Below, piece by piece: positions 32,135 through 44,294 of a stretch of 64,000 nt of DNA (its first letter is position 1; every line of letters starts with the position of its first letter). The translations under genes were made by a program, and so were the position numbers. The notes beneath the pieces were generated by a model, which ran no database searches, was not told the DNA's origin, and saw only the letters and a list, made by a program, of their open reading frames with translations. This DNA comes from Apostichopus japonicus. Taxonomy: Eukaryota; Echinodermata; Holothuroidea; Aspidochirotida; Stichopodidae. The stretch lies in NCBI RefSeq assembly GCF_037975245.1, contig NC_092569.1, positions 22,348,168 to 22,412,167 on the forward strand, read 5' to 3'.

Positions 32135-35100
32135 GTAAGTTCTAGTACTTTTATCATTTTTAATTAAATCCAGCATAAAAATCAAAGTCAATTTTGTTTT
32201 AGTGCCTTCCAATGTAGCACAGAGTAAATATAGAAAAAAACTTAAACGCATTTCATTATTAACCTTCCTCGGTCATATGTCGTAGTATATATTTCAATGT
32301 ACTTGCTCGGTAACAGAATATGAAACTAAAGTTTTGATTGTTCAAAAGATGATATAAGATATTGGAAATGGAGACATCATAATTCCTCAAATTCAGTACA
32401 ATTTTCATAGTTGGTATATTGTAGTGATCTGAAACACGATTGTCTGTAACGCTTCAATGTCCGTAACAAATAGTTCAACAACAAAAATAAACGCAAAGGA
32501 TATTAAAGTGTTTGGAGTAAACGTTCAAGTAGATGAAGATATACTTCTTTCAGATTAATGAAATACTTAAAATTAATGTTAATCTCCCACAAAAGAGTCC
32601 AAATTTAAAGCAAAGTAAAAAAAAAATTCAAATCTTGAATAGCAATTCTCCTTTTGACTTTATTTTAAAGTAAAGTTTTGATTGTTCAAAAGAGACATTC
32701 ATAATTCCTCAAATTCAGTACAATGTTCATCTTTTGGAATCCTGTATTTGTCTGTATCAAAGTTAAAATTATGGTCTGTGTCGCTTCAAAAGTGCGTGAC
32801 AAATAATTCAACAAAATAATAATAAACGCAAAGGATCTTTCAGTAATTGGAGTCAACGTTGGAGTAGATTCAGGTATACCTTTTTCAGATTAAATTAAGT
32901 ACTTTCAGGGTTATTTTAAACTCCCCACAAAAGAGTCTCGAAATTGAAACAGAAGGCAAGCAATCAAATCTTGAACTGCAAGTCTCCTTTTGACTATATT
33001 TTAACGAATCAAGAAAAAAAAGAGAGATTCGAAAATCATTAAATATTATATTTTTGGCAAAGATATTGAAATTAGATTTAAATTAAATTAAATCTAATGC
33101 TTTCAAGTTTTTTATGTTTTCCATTTATCTCAGAAATGAAAAGTGTTAACTTTTAAACTTTCTGCAATGTGTTGAAGAAGTCACTAGTTGTATGTAAAGT
33201 AAAGGTGTAAGATGTAAGATCGAATAAGAGGTATGGGATTTTTCTACTTTTTTAAATGCCTTTAGCCTCTGAGGAAGAGCCTGCTAGGATCGAAACGTCA
33301 GGCAAACTTACTTTTACACATTCGATTACACAGGCTCTCTAGTGGATAAGCAGTTTGCTAACAGTTGTATTATATTTTGAAGATAGTTTATTGTAATATT
33401 AATAGTCACTTAGTAACGCTCTCGAATCATTTAGGACACAAACATGTAGTAAAACATTCAAAGTTCCATAAATATCATAGGTATAAAAGATGTATAAAAT
33501 ATTAAGCTCTTGTTAAGTTAGTAATTCATAATCCTGTATTCCTCACCTATAACTTTACAACTGCAAATTAACCTGTTAATGGTATATCTTCCTCACTGGC
33601 ACAAATTCAGAACTTTCATGTGTTAATAAAAGACGTGCTAAACTTGTTAATATGATTTTAATATTAATGATAGCAGACACAATACAGACTGTCATAAATG
33701 CAAGTTTTACCGATAGTATAAATCAAATACGGTTCTTTCAATTATATTAATAGAAACGTAATAGCTAAAATAAACATGCCCATTCTTTGAATGGATATCT
33801 TTAGTTTCTTAGCTTTATCATAATTAAGGACAAAAGAATGTTTTTACTTTATATTACTTAAAGTTTTCATCATGTTACTTCAATTCACATTGAAACCTTT
33901 GATTTATTATAATGCACCAAATTTTGTATTCCGATGCTAAAATATTAGATCTTCTTTAGTTAAAAGCAATCTATGAATTTCAATGAAGCAATGAACACAT
34001 AACAAAGTTAAATTTTAATTGGGTAACCAATTCAGCGTAAAATCTACATGATTTACCGAGGATAAAGAAAAATAAGTTAATGCCAGACGTAAAAATCTCT
34101 GGACTTTTGTCCAATTTGCCAAATTTAAATGAGAGAAGGCAAATAAACATGAAATATATATCGTTTCAATATGCAAAGACCTTTTTGCAAAGCCTAACAT
34201 GAAATTTCAAGCAACGTATTAAATATTTCTTAAGATTTGCAGAATCTGTCGAGCATTTGTAGTTAACCCATAGATGCATTTTTATATCCTTCAAAGATTG
34301 CGAAAAAAAAGCAAATCAGTCATAATGCACTTCGATTTGGCGAGATAATGAGTCAAATAATTCCACCTTCTAAACTTTGAAAGCCATTGGCATATCGTTC
34401 TTCTCAATTGCTTCCTCATTTAATGTGTTGCAGTCTTCCAAAAGCTATACAACTCTTTTAAGATAATACACGGATAAGAGAAATCGAAAAGTAAATAAAA
34501 CATGTCTGAATTGAAAATAAAATAATAGACCAGCATACCTATTTTTACATCTTCGTCATATGATATATTAAATCTTATTTTGTGTGTAGCTTCAAGAATG
34601 TTCAAGAAAGATTTTCCTATAATAACTCAAACGAAACAAATTGCAAAAACCGAAATCAATGTTTTGTAAAAAGGACCCTTTCTTTGTCACTTAAAATTAA
34701 GGTTAGGTGACTAAAAATTGTTTTTTTATTAAAACATTTTTCGGCACCAATAGTTTGTCAAACATAGAACATTCTCGTCAATATGAGTTTTTTTGGAGGA
34801 AATAATCAATTCCTAGTTAGTCGTGGTAATGCTCGGTATCGCCTCATAACGTTATAACGTCATTATATTTTCAACTATTAAGTGCCTGTGAGACTCGCTT
34901 CACCAGTGCAAAGCTATGTCAATCGTAGGTAAACTGCATATTACGACCTTCGTTTCAGGACAAAAAATTAAGAAACGGACGAAATGTGTACTGTCAAATT
35001 AATTACTAAGAGTAATACCTTCCACTATATACTTGTAAGATAAAGTATTCCGCAACGTAATATGCAACTATGTTGATGTAGGCCTATATACTTATTAATA

Positions 35101-38100
35101 TTTGTTCTTACTTTCATTTATCTACAACAGTATGTGGTCTGTGGTTATTTTCGCGTATTGTACCACAATTCCCTACACTGTTAAGATTTTTTTTATTTAC
35201 AAACAAAAATCAGGAGATCCTAAGTAAATGTAAAACATTGGTTTGTACTCGAAAATAAAGAAAACACATATTTTGCTTAATTAAAATGAAATTTGAAAAT
35301 CATTACTTTATGAGTATTGATTATAGCTCATACAAAGTAATATGATTCGCGATCAATATATATTCTTGGTTTAACAGATGGTAGCCGATTCCATCAAATG
35401 TCTTATAAAAGTGTTAAGTCCTAATTCCTTGCGGTTTCGCAAAATATAACTTCCGATAGCTTTTCTCGACTACTTACTTAAAGTAAAAGTTTCCGGGATA
35501 CAGGATACATTTGGAAAGACCTTATATCCAACTAAATAGGCTGGGACTTTTTTAAATTTCGAAAATTCAACATTGTTGATTTGATCTTCTTTTTGTTTAT
35601 GTCAGACTCTTAATAATTAAGATCACAGCGACGAGATGTCTGTAATTTAACACTGAAAGTGTATTGCTGAACATTGATACTTAATATATTGACGATACGT
35701 TTGTACATATAGCTACCTCTGTTTATTCTTGTTAAGATTCGCTCGGCGATATTATTAGTTATATGTATACGTTTCTTAAGCGAGTAAGTTATAGTAACTT
35801 TAAAAAGGCACCATGTTACTTAAAATTCATCACATCTTACAGATACACCAATCCCATACTCGTAGATAAATAACTTTTATGTCATTAGCTATTATTTAAA
35901 TAACAACACAAATAAAGTGCTACTTAGAAAAAATATCGAACAACCGTAAGATAAAAAAATCAAGGAAAGTCTAATGCCATTTCTTGTTGATTTTGCTATT
36001 TTCATAAAAATATCTTACCTAAATTTTCCTCTAAAATTTAATACGCCATTTTCGATTGTAAAAAAGTATTTCCTTTTCAAAATAGACCGAAATTCCGGAG
36101 CAATGTTCTGTTTTTTTGTTGAAAAATACAATGATAACAATTCATTTAAAGGGAATATCACGTAAAGAATTTTCTTTAAAAAATGTCGTAATTTATTTAT
36201 TCTGTAATCATTAGCTAAAAAAATCTATACTTGAATTTGCTCTTTCTGGTTCCGTTGTCACTTTTTCAATAAAAGTGTTGATATGTTTGTACAACAAAAC
36301 CTGAAACTACGTGTGCATTGTTCAATCTTCTTCACTTTATTGATTTCGTCATGTTTAACAAAGCTGGTACGACAATGTTAAATCCTCTCCCTCCCAACAC
36401 CTCCACCCCTTCCCAAAAAATATTTTAGTTAAGTTTTCGAAAGTAAATTAAAAACCTTATTAGAAATGATCAGGATTTAACTATAGTTACTATAATGATC
36501 TTGTTGCATCGTAGATATAAAACTTTTACCGTGTTTTAACGAAATAAATGTATTTTCGCTTTAAATGTCTCGTCAATTTGTTTCTCTTTAATATAAAATT
36601 TCGAATGAAAAAAGATTGAGATTACTCTTTGTTTGGAAAGAACGACAATGCCTCGATCAATAATTGTATTGTCAAGCAGAAAGGTTTTAAGATTGGGAAA
36701 TGCAAGTTAGACTTGTAGAAGGAAGAGTTATCGTTGTAAAAACGTAAACACAACTGAGTAGAATCATTTTGATTCTAGTCTACACATGTAATGTGCTTTT
36801 TGATTCATGATCATTCGAGTGTTGTAGGATGAGCCCTCGTCGGATTTATGAGTATTTATTATTTGTAGTGGAGTTAGGCTGTTTAACTGAACTCTGTTTA
36901 GTGTTAACCTATAGCATGTTTCTTATAACGGTATATTACCAATATCTGTATTAACACCTCTAAATAGATTCAAACACCCCATGCCTTGGCGATACATATT
37001 TTCACTCTCCCCCTCCCGTTTGTTTGAGAGAGGAATGTGTGAGATTGTTAGCGAAAATATTTTGAAATGGACAACTTGAGGATAGATTAAAGCGAGGCGA
37101 GTGATATGTGTCCATCATCCGTCCCCCTCTCGTTCCTCTTATTTCAATTGGAACACATTTTCTTTCTCATTTTAAATGAACCAATTTCAATAATTTCAAT
37201 TTTCAAGAAAAAGATTGTAGCACCCATATAGTAACCGACATCTTCGCCACCCCCAAATCTATCCAACCGGCAATCACTACTTGTTTTGTTAATTGATCTA
37301 TTCAAGTACACCCAATAAGTATTCCCAGTAATACTTCTCAACGTAAATGGGACACATATTTCACATTGACTCGGAAATATAATGAGAACTTGTTTTCAAA
37401 AAAGTTTGAAATCTTTTTCAGAGCTTGATATCCAGAGGTCACTGATTCGAATCATGTTTTATCCATAAACTTCTTTGCTCTATCCCATTGTTTAAAACAA
37501 CAAAGTCACATTCCTGTTATTTATTTACATATATGAATTTTTCTTCGGTTAGAGTGCCCAACAGACAAGTGATGGATCTTCTAATGAAAAGATATTAGGT
37601 GAGTGATGCTTACCCCTCTTGATTCCAAACATGTAATTTAAATAAAATTTAAACTCTTGTTACAATATACTAATCATGTAAACAATGCCTGGAATATATA
37701 CACAGGCAATAGGGCGTGATTTGCGGGGGTTTGTCTGAAGTATTAGTGGACGAGAATGATAGAGGAGTTAAGGTGTTTTTTGGCATTCAAATAGAAATCT
37801 ATCCTCACAGTTAAACAAAACAGTCGATATAATTCATGTCAGAATTGAAAGTATAGTGTAAAGTACGCAGTGATCGGTTGTGCTATTAAAGTAACATTTT
37901 CTACAAAACTACCCGTGTGAGGCCTTTCGAATAGTTGAAATTAAGAACGTGTTGTATGTTATATATATAAACCAACATAAAAAATGCAAACTTAAAAAAA
38001 AATGTAGACAAGTTTTTTTTTCATTCAATTGCTTCATAGGTTCATCATCATTTTTCTTCTATCAACCATCGACTTATCCGAGAGATTGCAGAGAAGTTCA

Positions 38101-41100
38101 GGGGCAATGTTCATCCCATAACTCTTCCGGTGTCTTCGTGATCAAACCAGATGGTTATCTGGATCCATTTGAGGTTTACTGTGATAACACCGACAGTTCC
38201 GGTGTATGGACGGTATGTCTTTGGTTTTTGCTCTTATATCAACAATTTTCATACTGAAACAATAATGTTCACATCAGCTGGAAGAGTAGTAACGATGTTA
38301 GTTACTTCGGTGACCATGTTATATATTTGTAAGTTACAAGATGGTGGTAAGAAAAAATACGTTCTCTTTTCATTGAGTAAAGATCAAGACGGATATGCTG
38401 GATGCCAAAATTTAAAGCATCGAATGAAGATCAGTGACTCACAAACCATTTCGGTAACGACTCTGTCCATAGGTAATACAAAGGCGTACCGACGGGTCCA
38501 TCGATTTCCGGCGCGGCTGGGACAGCTACAAGTCTGGCTTCGGGTTTCTCTCTCATGAATTCTGGCTCGGCAACGAGAAGTTGTCTTTCTTGACCAACCA
38601 GAAGAAATACCAACTGGTGATTGAGATAACCACATCAAACGGTACTTTAATCCGGGTTTCTTACGATCATTTCCGTATAAGTGACGCATTCAGTCACTTC
38701 AAGCTGGGCAACCTCGGCAATTATTCTGGAGAGAATACTGGTGAGTTATCACGAATAAATTAGATATAAACGCAATATTATACCCACATTTCTTAAAAGG
38801 CTTTAATATATGTGAAGATGTATCGTTTCGTGACGTCGTCAAACATTTCATAAGATAACAGATATGCAGGGTCATCGGGGGAATATCACTGATAAACCTC
38901 TCTGGACCCATTTGGTACATCCCTCTATATTCAACCATCGTTTCGATAAAATAATATATCTGAACTTCACTTATCAAACACTTAGTTTACTTCATTAGGT
39001 TACATACATTCCTAGTAACATTAATGTAATAATAATTCCGATTAATTTTATCTTACAGATGCTATAACATTCTGTCCCGGCAATATGGACATTGATGACT
39101 GCAGTACCGCGTGTCAACGAACTTGTGAAGCTCCAGGAATCTGTCAGGATGAGGTCTGTACTGATGGTGAAGTCTGTTTTTGTCCCGATGGATTCTTCAT
39201 GAAGGAATCTGACTGTGTAACTCGTGAACAATGTGGATGTTACGTATCAGAAGGACGGACGATCGTAGCAGTAAGTACAGGAGCCATCCATTAAAGAAAT
39301 ACAAAACGACTCTTTACTTTAATGTACAAATTGTGCGTTACTACTTTGTTATATATAACTTTAATCTCAATGTAAATAATTGCTACAAACTGGAGTAAGA
39401 GATGACTGCATATTGTGATATCAACAACCATTTTTCTGACAGGAAGGTGACTTTTTCGTGAATGCTGGATGTACCAGAAAGGGTGTTTGTACTAACGGTG
39501 AGGTCATCTGGGATGAAGGTTACGCATGCAGCCCTAACGCAAACTGTGAAGAAAGAAATAACATAAGACAATGTTATTGTGATGATGGCTACGGAGAAGA
39601 CGGTGAAACTTGTACTTCAGTGACTCCAAAAGATTGTCAGGAAATTTATGATGATGATAGTACCAGAAACAACGGTATATACAGAATCAAGCCGACCGGA
39701 TGGACAGGGTCAGCATTTGAGGTATACTGTAACATGACCGACGGAGGAGGATGGACCGTAAGTGTTATAGCCTACGATAGGCACGGAGATTACATTATGA
39801 ACTATATAGTTCATTAGTAGATATTGCACTGGAATGCATTTTTCTTTAATGTAAGACTTACTTTCATCGTAACTATTCGTTTCACAGATCTATGTCCTAT
39901 GTCGGATTGTTGGATATTTTCTTTGTCATTGTTTTTAAAGATATTCGTGTTTATATACAAGAACATTTGACGTTGTACCACAGTCTATTGACATTGGTAT
40001 TCTTTACCTCCATGATTGAGAAAGTTTTGTTTATTCTACTTATTAACTCATTATATTGCCAGGTTGAAATTTTTTACGTATTAAATTACCTTAAAAGGTA
40101 GTTCATTTTGAGAAAAAGATATTTCAGATTTCACACCCGGGAGGCCACTAATATTATTCATTTTTGTGTTATTAACTACATTTTTTTCATTTTGAAATCT
40201 TTAAGGTGTTCCAACGACGTGTCGATGGTAGTCAGGACTTCTACCTTCGATGGAACAGCTACAAGCAAGGATTTGGAAATTTAAGTATTAATTTTTGGCT
40301 CGGAAATGATAAACTTTATTACTTGACCAACCAAAGGAGATATGAAATCAGAATCGACTTAGTGAACAGATACGGAGCTCCATACTACGCCAAGTTTGAC
40401 TTTTTTAGGACAAACGACGAAAGCGACAACTATCGGTTATCCGGTGTTGGGACCTACAGTGGAACATCAGGTTTGTAGTCCACACATCTCCTTTAATACT
40501 AAATGTGGTATTTCTGCATAACTAGATAATGAGACACAACCAGGTTATCGTTTCATCGATACTACCTCTCTCTCTAGAAATAGATTATTACTTCAGTTAA
40601 GTATAGTATATATTGACATCATCTTAAGGATAAAGAAATAAATAACAAGGTAAGAAGGCCAAGCAGATGAAAGATAGATTATATTTGTAATTAATAGCCT
40701 GAGAATGGAAATTGTATCAAAATAGGAAACTACCTACATTTGTCTGTTATAGTTCTACAGTCCTGTCATAATTGTTTAATACCTTCAAAATTGCACTGGC
40801 TGGAAACTAATTATAAGCATCGTTCAACCATTAGTTAGAATCAACGACTAACTGATAAATACAGGCAGGAAGATAATGCTGTCTGTACCACCTATTAGGA
40901 TAAGGCAAAAGTCAGTCCAAAGAGGAAACAATACACACATTTGAACTTAAAATTCATAGTATTCAAGTTATCAATATACAGACGAGCGTTAGTGTTGTCT
41001 TCGTTCGTCTTTAAAAGTAGTAAATAACTGACTGACATACTCAGAACATTTAGAAATACTCCACATACCTTTACATTTGTTAATTTCTCTGAGACGAATT

Positions 41101-42111
41101 CTGGGAGTGGTAGAGGGAGCTTTGAACGGTAAGATATATTGCGCAAAACTTTTTTTTTTACCAAAGTCAATAATATAAGTAGAAAATAAAACATGCAGTA
41201 TTGACATTTCACATAACGCTAACAATACATATGCCACAATTATGTGAATTTATTTCATCACAATGCATACGTGTAATTACACCTCTTATACATTGGTGTT
41301 CAATAACAAACCACGAACGAATGTAGACACCAATTCTAGTGTGATTATTTAATAGAGCAATTACAAAACAACTGAATCTTACTATGGAAACAAATATAAG
41401 CATTGTGTACATAGTTTATTAAGGTCTATATAAAATGACGATGTTCGTATTTGTGATCAGCTAGATATATATTTAACAGCTTGATGGTGATCCTCGGTGA
41501 TCAGATGTCTCTTAGAGATAAACACTGTAATGTAATTTTATAGTATGGTGTTCAATAACAGTAAGAAGTATGGTCATAGCCTATGTGTAAATCTGACTAC
41601 AATAAAATATATATCAACAACGTATACCATTTATATATTACCCAGAATACAACGACCCAATAACAAAGAAAAAGCACTGCAACATTTTGTTTACCCTGAA
41701 ACTAGATTTACAAATGTGCATATCACAATTTAAGTTTAAATATTTCAGCAACCAGACTGAGTATATGTTAGTGCGATTTAATTACAGAAAATGGAATATA
41801 CAAGGTTAGTCATGTAGCAAACTTACAACAGTTATTTATATGATTGTTGTGTTTCTTTTAATTTGATTCTTTTTTTTCCAGGAGATGCTCTAAGTTATCA
41901 CCTGAACCAGCAGTTTACAACAAAGGACCGAGACAATGACCCTTTTAGTTAAAACTGTGCTCTTCGTGAATTTGGTGCATGGTGGTACCATAATTATTGT
42001 TCTGAATCTAACCTGAATTGTTTCTACGGGTATAAGTACCTTCATTGGCTTCACCTTCCCGGAGATTATTTTTATGTTAAATTTACAGAGATGAAGATCC
42101 GCCCTATCTAG
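32057..42111 (+). CDS. Gene B: fibrinogen-related protein, same plan as gene A, early stop in last exon
   Basis: Exons: 32057-32134, 37553-37598, 38040-38212, 38473-38740, 39059-39270, 39443-39757, 40206-40470, 41882-42111. The predicted product is 475 residues because TAA at 41950-41952 interrupts exon 8. The old stop codon is at 42109-42111. Domain order matches gene A: signal peptide (1-26), linker, partial FBG (about 42-189), TIL (189-259), TILa/EGF-like, FBG. The stop falls just after the Ca loop (KDRDND) and removes GAWW and the terminal EMKIRP. Beyond it the frame stays open, but the usual second Cys is shifted (HNYCSES for NNCYYS). Exon 3 also has GVWT in place of the nearly invariant GGWT. 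It is either a young pseudogene or a truncated secreted protein. Confidence 0.82.
32135..37552 (+). other. Intron 1 of gene B
   Basis: 5.4 kb of AT-rich DNA collinear with intron 1 of gene C (about 55303-60451). It contains a local duplication (32340-32660 recurs at 32680-33010) and the insertion with a hammerhead-like motif at 33245-33375. No further exon is recognised. Confidence 0.6.
33245..33375 (+). mobile_element. Insertion specific to gene B copy, with hammerhead-like core
   Basis: This segment is absent from the aligned gene C intron (near 56370). It contains CTGAGGA (33269-33275) and GAAACGTC (33292-33299), flanked by pairing GCCT (33265-33268) and AGGC (33300-33303). Such cores occur in Penelope-like elements. 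Helix III has no loop in this copy, so self-cleavage is doubtful. Confidence 0.4.
38040..38740 (+). CDS. Gene B exons 3-4: partial FBG
   Basis: Exon 3 (38040-38212) reads YPRDCREVQGQC and DPFEVYCDN but ends GVWT. Exon 4 (38473-38740) reads [20 protein letters not shown] and YSGENTG. Exon 4 has one codon more than in gene A (268 against 265 nt). As in gene A, no C-terminal FBG subdomain follows. Confidence 0.87.
39059..39757 (+). CDS. Gene B exons 5-6: TIL, TILa/EGF-like, start of second FBG
   Basis: Exon 5 (39059-39270) keeps the ten TIL cysteines ([18 protein letters not shown]). Exon 6 (39443-39757) has CSPNANC, CYCDDGYGEDGETC and then KDCQEIYDDD to DGGGWT. These are the sequences missing from gene C. 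Confidence 0.88.
40206..40470 (+). CDS. Gene B exon 7: second FBG, central subdomain
   Basis: Reads [30 protein letters not shown] and [11 protein letters not shown]. Intact and 265 nt long, as in gene A. Confidence 0.9.
40471..41881 (+). other. Intron 7 of gene B, nothing recognised
   Basis: 1.4 kb, AT-rich. Open frames on the minus strand here lack any family resemblance. Confidence 0.45.
41882..42111 (+). pseudogene. Gene B exon 8 with premature TAA
   Basis: The exon aligns with gene A exon 8 throughout and is six codons shorter near its start. Where gene A has AGT-GGT-AAC-TGT, gene B has AGT-TAA-AAC-TGT. Reading on, GAWWYHN and EMKIRPI are recognisable, so only one stop separates it from a full-length frame. 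Confidence 0.85.
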
Positions 42112-42214
42112 AGATTGACGCAGATGAAGGAAGAAAACTGTTGCATCGCTGGTCAACAACAACAAAATACTTTATAGATTCATTTAAAGAACAATGGCTT
42201 GTTTTTTATTTGAA

Positions 42215-42220
42215 AATAAA
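42215..42220 (+). terminator. Possible poly(A) signal of gene B
   Basis: AATAAA lies about 100 bp after the ancestral stop codon. Confidence 0.35.
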
Positions 42221-42229
42221 AATGACTAC

Positions 42230-43855
42230 TTGTCCATATTTTAATGGCACTACTCGCATTTTTTTCCAAGTTATCTAACTTATATAATATATTTTCCCAT
42301 TCAACGTACGATTGAATATAGTGAAATGAAAAGGAGTTTGATACGATTTGTGCAATATTCCAAATGAAATAGATTAAATTCAAAAGGAAATATGCTAATG
42401 CACAGTGGATCAACAATAGGTGCAAGTGCCCCCCCCCCCACCCCACTTCAAATACTTTTTTGGAAAAAAACACATGGACGTTCAAGAAAGATAAGGAAAT
42501 GTTAATTATATAGATAGGATAAGCTAATTCTTTTAACAGTTAGGATGCAATATGGAATTCAAGGAGCGCGCCTCCTATTGGTTGTCGAATAGGCTATTTT
42601 TATTTAAATGATAAAACAGTTTAAAACAAAATGAGACAACCACCCTTATATTAAACAAGATTTCCTTAATAGAAACAGAAAACCCCCTCCGTAGGAATGC
42701 CCCTCCCCCCATTCAGGCTCGGACCCAGTATGTTGTTGGTATTGTACCAAACCCCTCTCGCACACCTTTAAAGCTCAGACAAACTTTCAGAATAAGTGGT
42801 AGGGATTAGACCTAATTATAGGCATAATTTAAAGTCTAAATATCATTCGGAATGCACTACTTGTCCTATAACACCACATAGATTATACATATCTGCTTGA
42901 CCAACCACCATGTAGTTGGTGTGGGGGTTTTTTTCCGGATGGAAGGCAAAAATAAACCAAATTTGCGCCAGAAAACAGCTTCTGGGAATCTTCAGGAAAC
43001 GTATAACTCTAGAAGAGACGGTTTACGACGCCGTTTTATGAATCTATTCCCATTATTTCTGTATGCGTGTTTTGTCTCATCAGTGGCGGCGCCAAGGCAG
43101 GTGGGACTCCCATCAAATCAACATGTTATCCAAGTTCCCCTCACCCAGCCCCCCCCCTCCGCTTGGTCGCTGCGGTAAAGGAAACGAAACATTCTCTTGG
43201 ACGTCCAAAATGAATTTGTTTGGGTAGTAGTAGGCTAACAAACGATATAACTTCCTGGGCCTCGCTCCCTGGATACCTACAGGCTCAAATAAATTGACAC
43301 CTCTAAAGTGTTTTTCTGCTCACGTTAAACAGCTACAAGTAAGATGTCTGAGACCACTGCCGCTTCCGGGCTTAGAATACCTCCCACAGAAATTAAATTC
43401 AACTTTCTAATACGTGCGTTTGTTCTTAAAGTCGCTAAAAGAGAATAAGAGATATCTCAAATTCCAACTATTTCCGGGGACTTTGAACTTAATACTGCTT
43501 TTTTGTACTTTCAAAATGTTCCAATTTCACCCCTTTTCCAGTTACCCCTCCCCACCCCCAAATTGGCCGTCACTGTCACGCATTTTAAAAAGAAACAATT
43601 CTAAGTGTCCTTTCAAATATATAACAAAATCCTTCTTTTTTGCCATTTCAATTATATTAAGGTTATTTATAAATTGTCTTAACAACGTTGCAATGCTCCA
43701 TTCGATTATTTTACTTGATTCCCGATACAGAATACAGTTTCAACACCCATTTCTAAGTTACTGTATTATGTATTGCAAGGTGAATATGTCTTAAACCGAC
43801 TGCAACCGACCACAACTCGTCTCGCGTGACTGCCTAAGTGTGACAAATTCAATTG
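42230..43855. other. Intergenic, no gene recognised
   Basis: Contains C-rich runs near 42430 and 43150 and a CAGTGGCGGCGCCA motif near 43080 that resembles some DNA-transposon ends. No partner end was found, so nothing is called. Confidence 0.35.
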
Positions 43856-43859
43856 AATC

Positions 43860-44292
43860 TTTATGACGACGTCATCGGCTTCTTCTTTTCGAACGCCGAG
43901 TTTTATCGAATTAGAACCAGTAGGGTGTGTGAAGGAGACTGTATTGAGAAAGTCATCATGCAAGGTCGAGTTGAAGGGAGCAGAAAACCTGGAAGACCCA
44001 GGACCAGATGGTTTGACCAAATAAAATCTTTGGTCGGATCGAGTTCTCTTCAAGATCTTTATTCTCTTGCCAAAGATCGTCAGAAATGGCGTGCCATTGT
44101 TGACGTCACGAGCTGTCAGTCATGACGGGATCGAACCAACCAGGGTGTGTGTGTTTATTTTCGGTTATAGTGATTTATCATTGTTTAAATAGAACGATTA
44201 AACTGAAGTGTAAATGAGAGAAACACACACACAACCACGAGACTGAAAAAGTGACCTTAACGAATAAAACGTGTAAATAATAATAAAAATAA
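43860..44292 (+). mobile_element. LINE fragment, ORF2 C-terminus (RTE/I-like)
   Basis: The plus-strand frame reads MQGRVEGSRKPGRPRTRW, then LYSLAKDRQKWR, the usual ending of several non-LTR retrotransposon ORF2 proteins. A 3' tail rich in AATAATAAAA ends at about 44292, exactly where fibrinogen-related sequence begins. It is 5'-truncated. Confidence 0.75.
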
Positions 44293-44294
44293 TT

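Larger units (their letters stand above)
28690..39060 (+). repeat. Segmental duplication copy 1 (contains first half of gene B)
   Basis: Collinear with about 52205-62926 over roughly 10.4 kb, from AAATCCGTGGAAGC near 28720 through the promoter, exon 1, the 5.4-kb intron and exons 2-4 of gene B. Differences include an insertion at about 29545-29775 and another at about 33245-33375, both missing from copy 2. Confidence 0.85.

Noticed and set aside
37144-37341. Minus-strand open frame conserved with 60036-60251
   Set aside because: Both copies lie in the duplicated intron, so similarity is expected. Many replacement differences, no start context and no domain resemblance argue against constraint.
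42897-43178. 93-codon plus-strand open frame with a hydrophobic stretch
   Set aside because: There are no splice partners and no family resemblance. The frame runs through C-rich repeat-like sequence and is probably chance.
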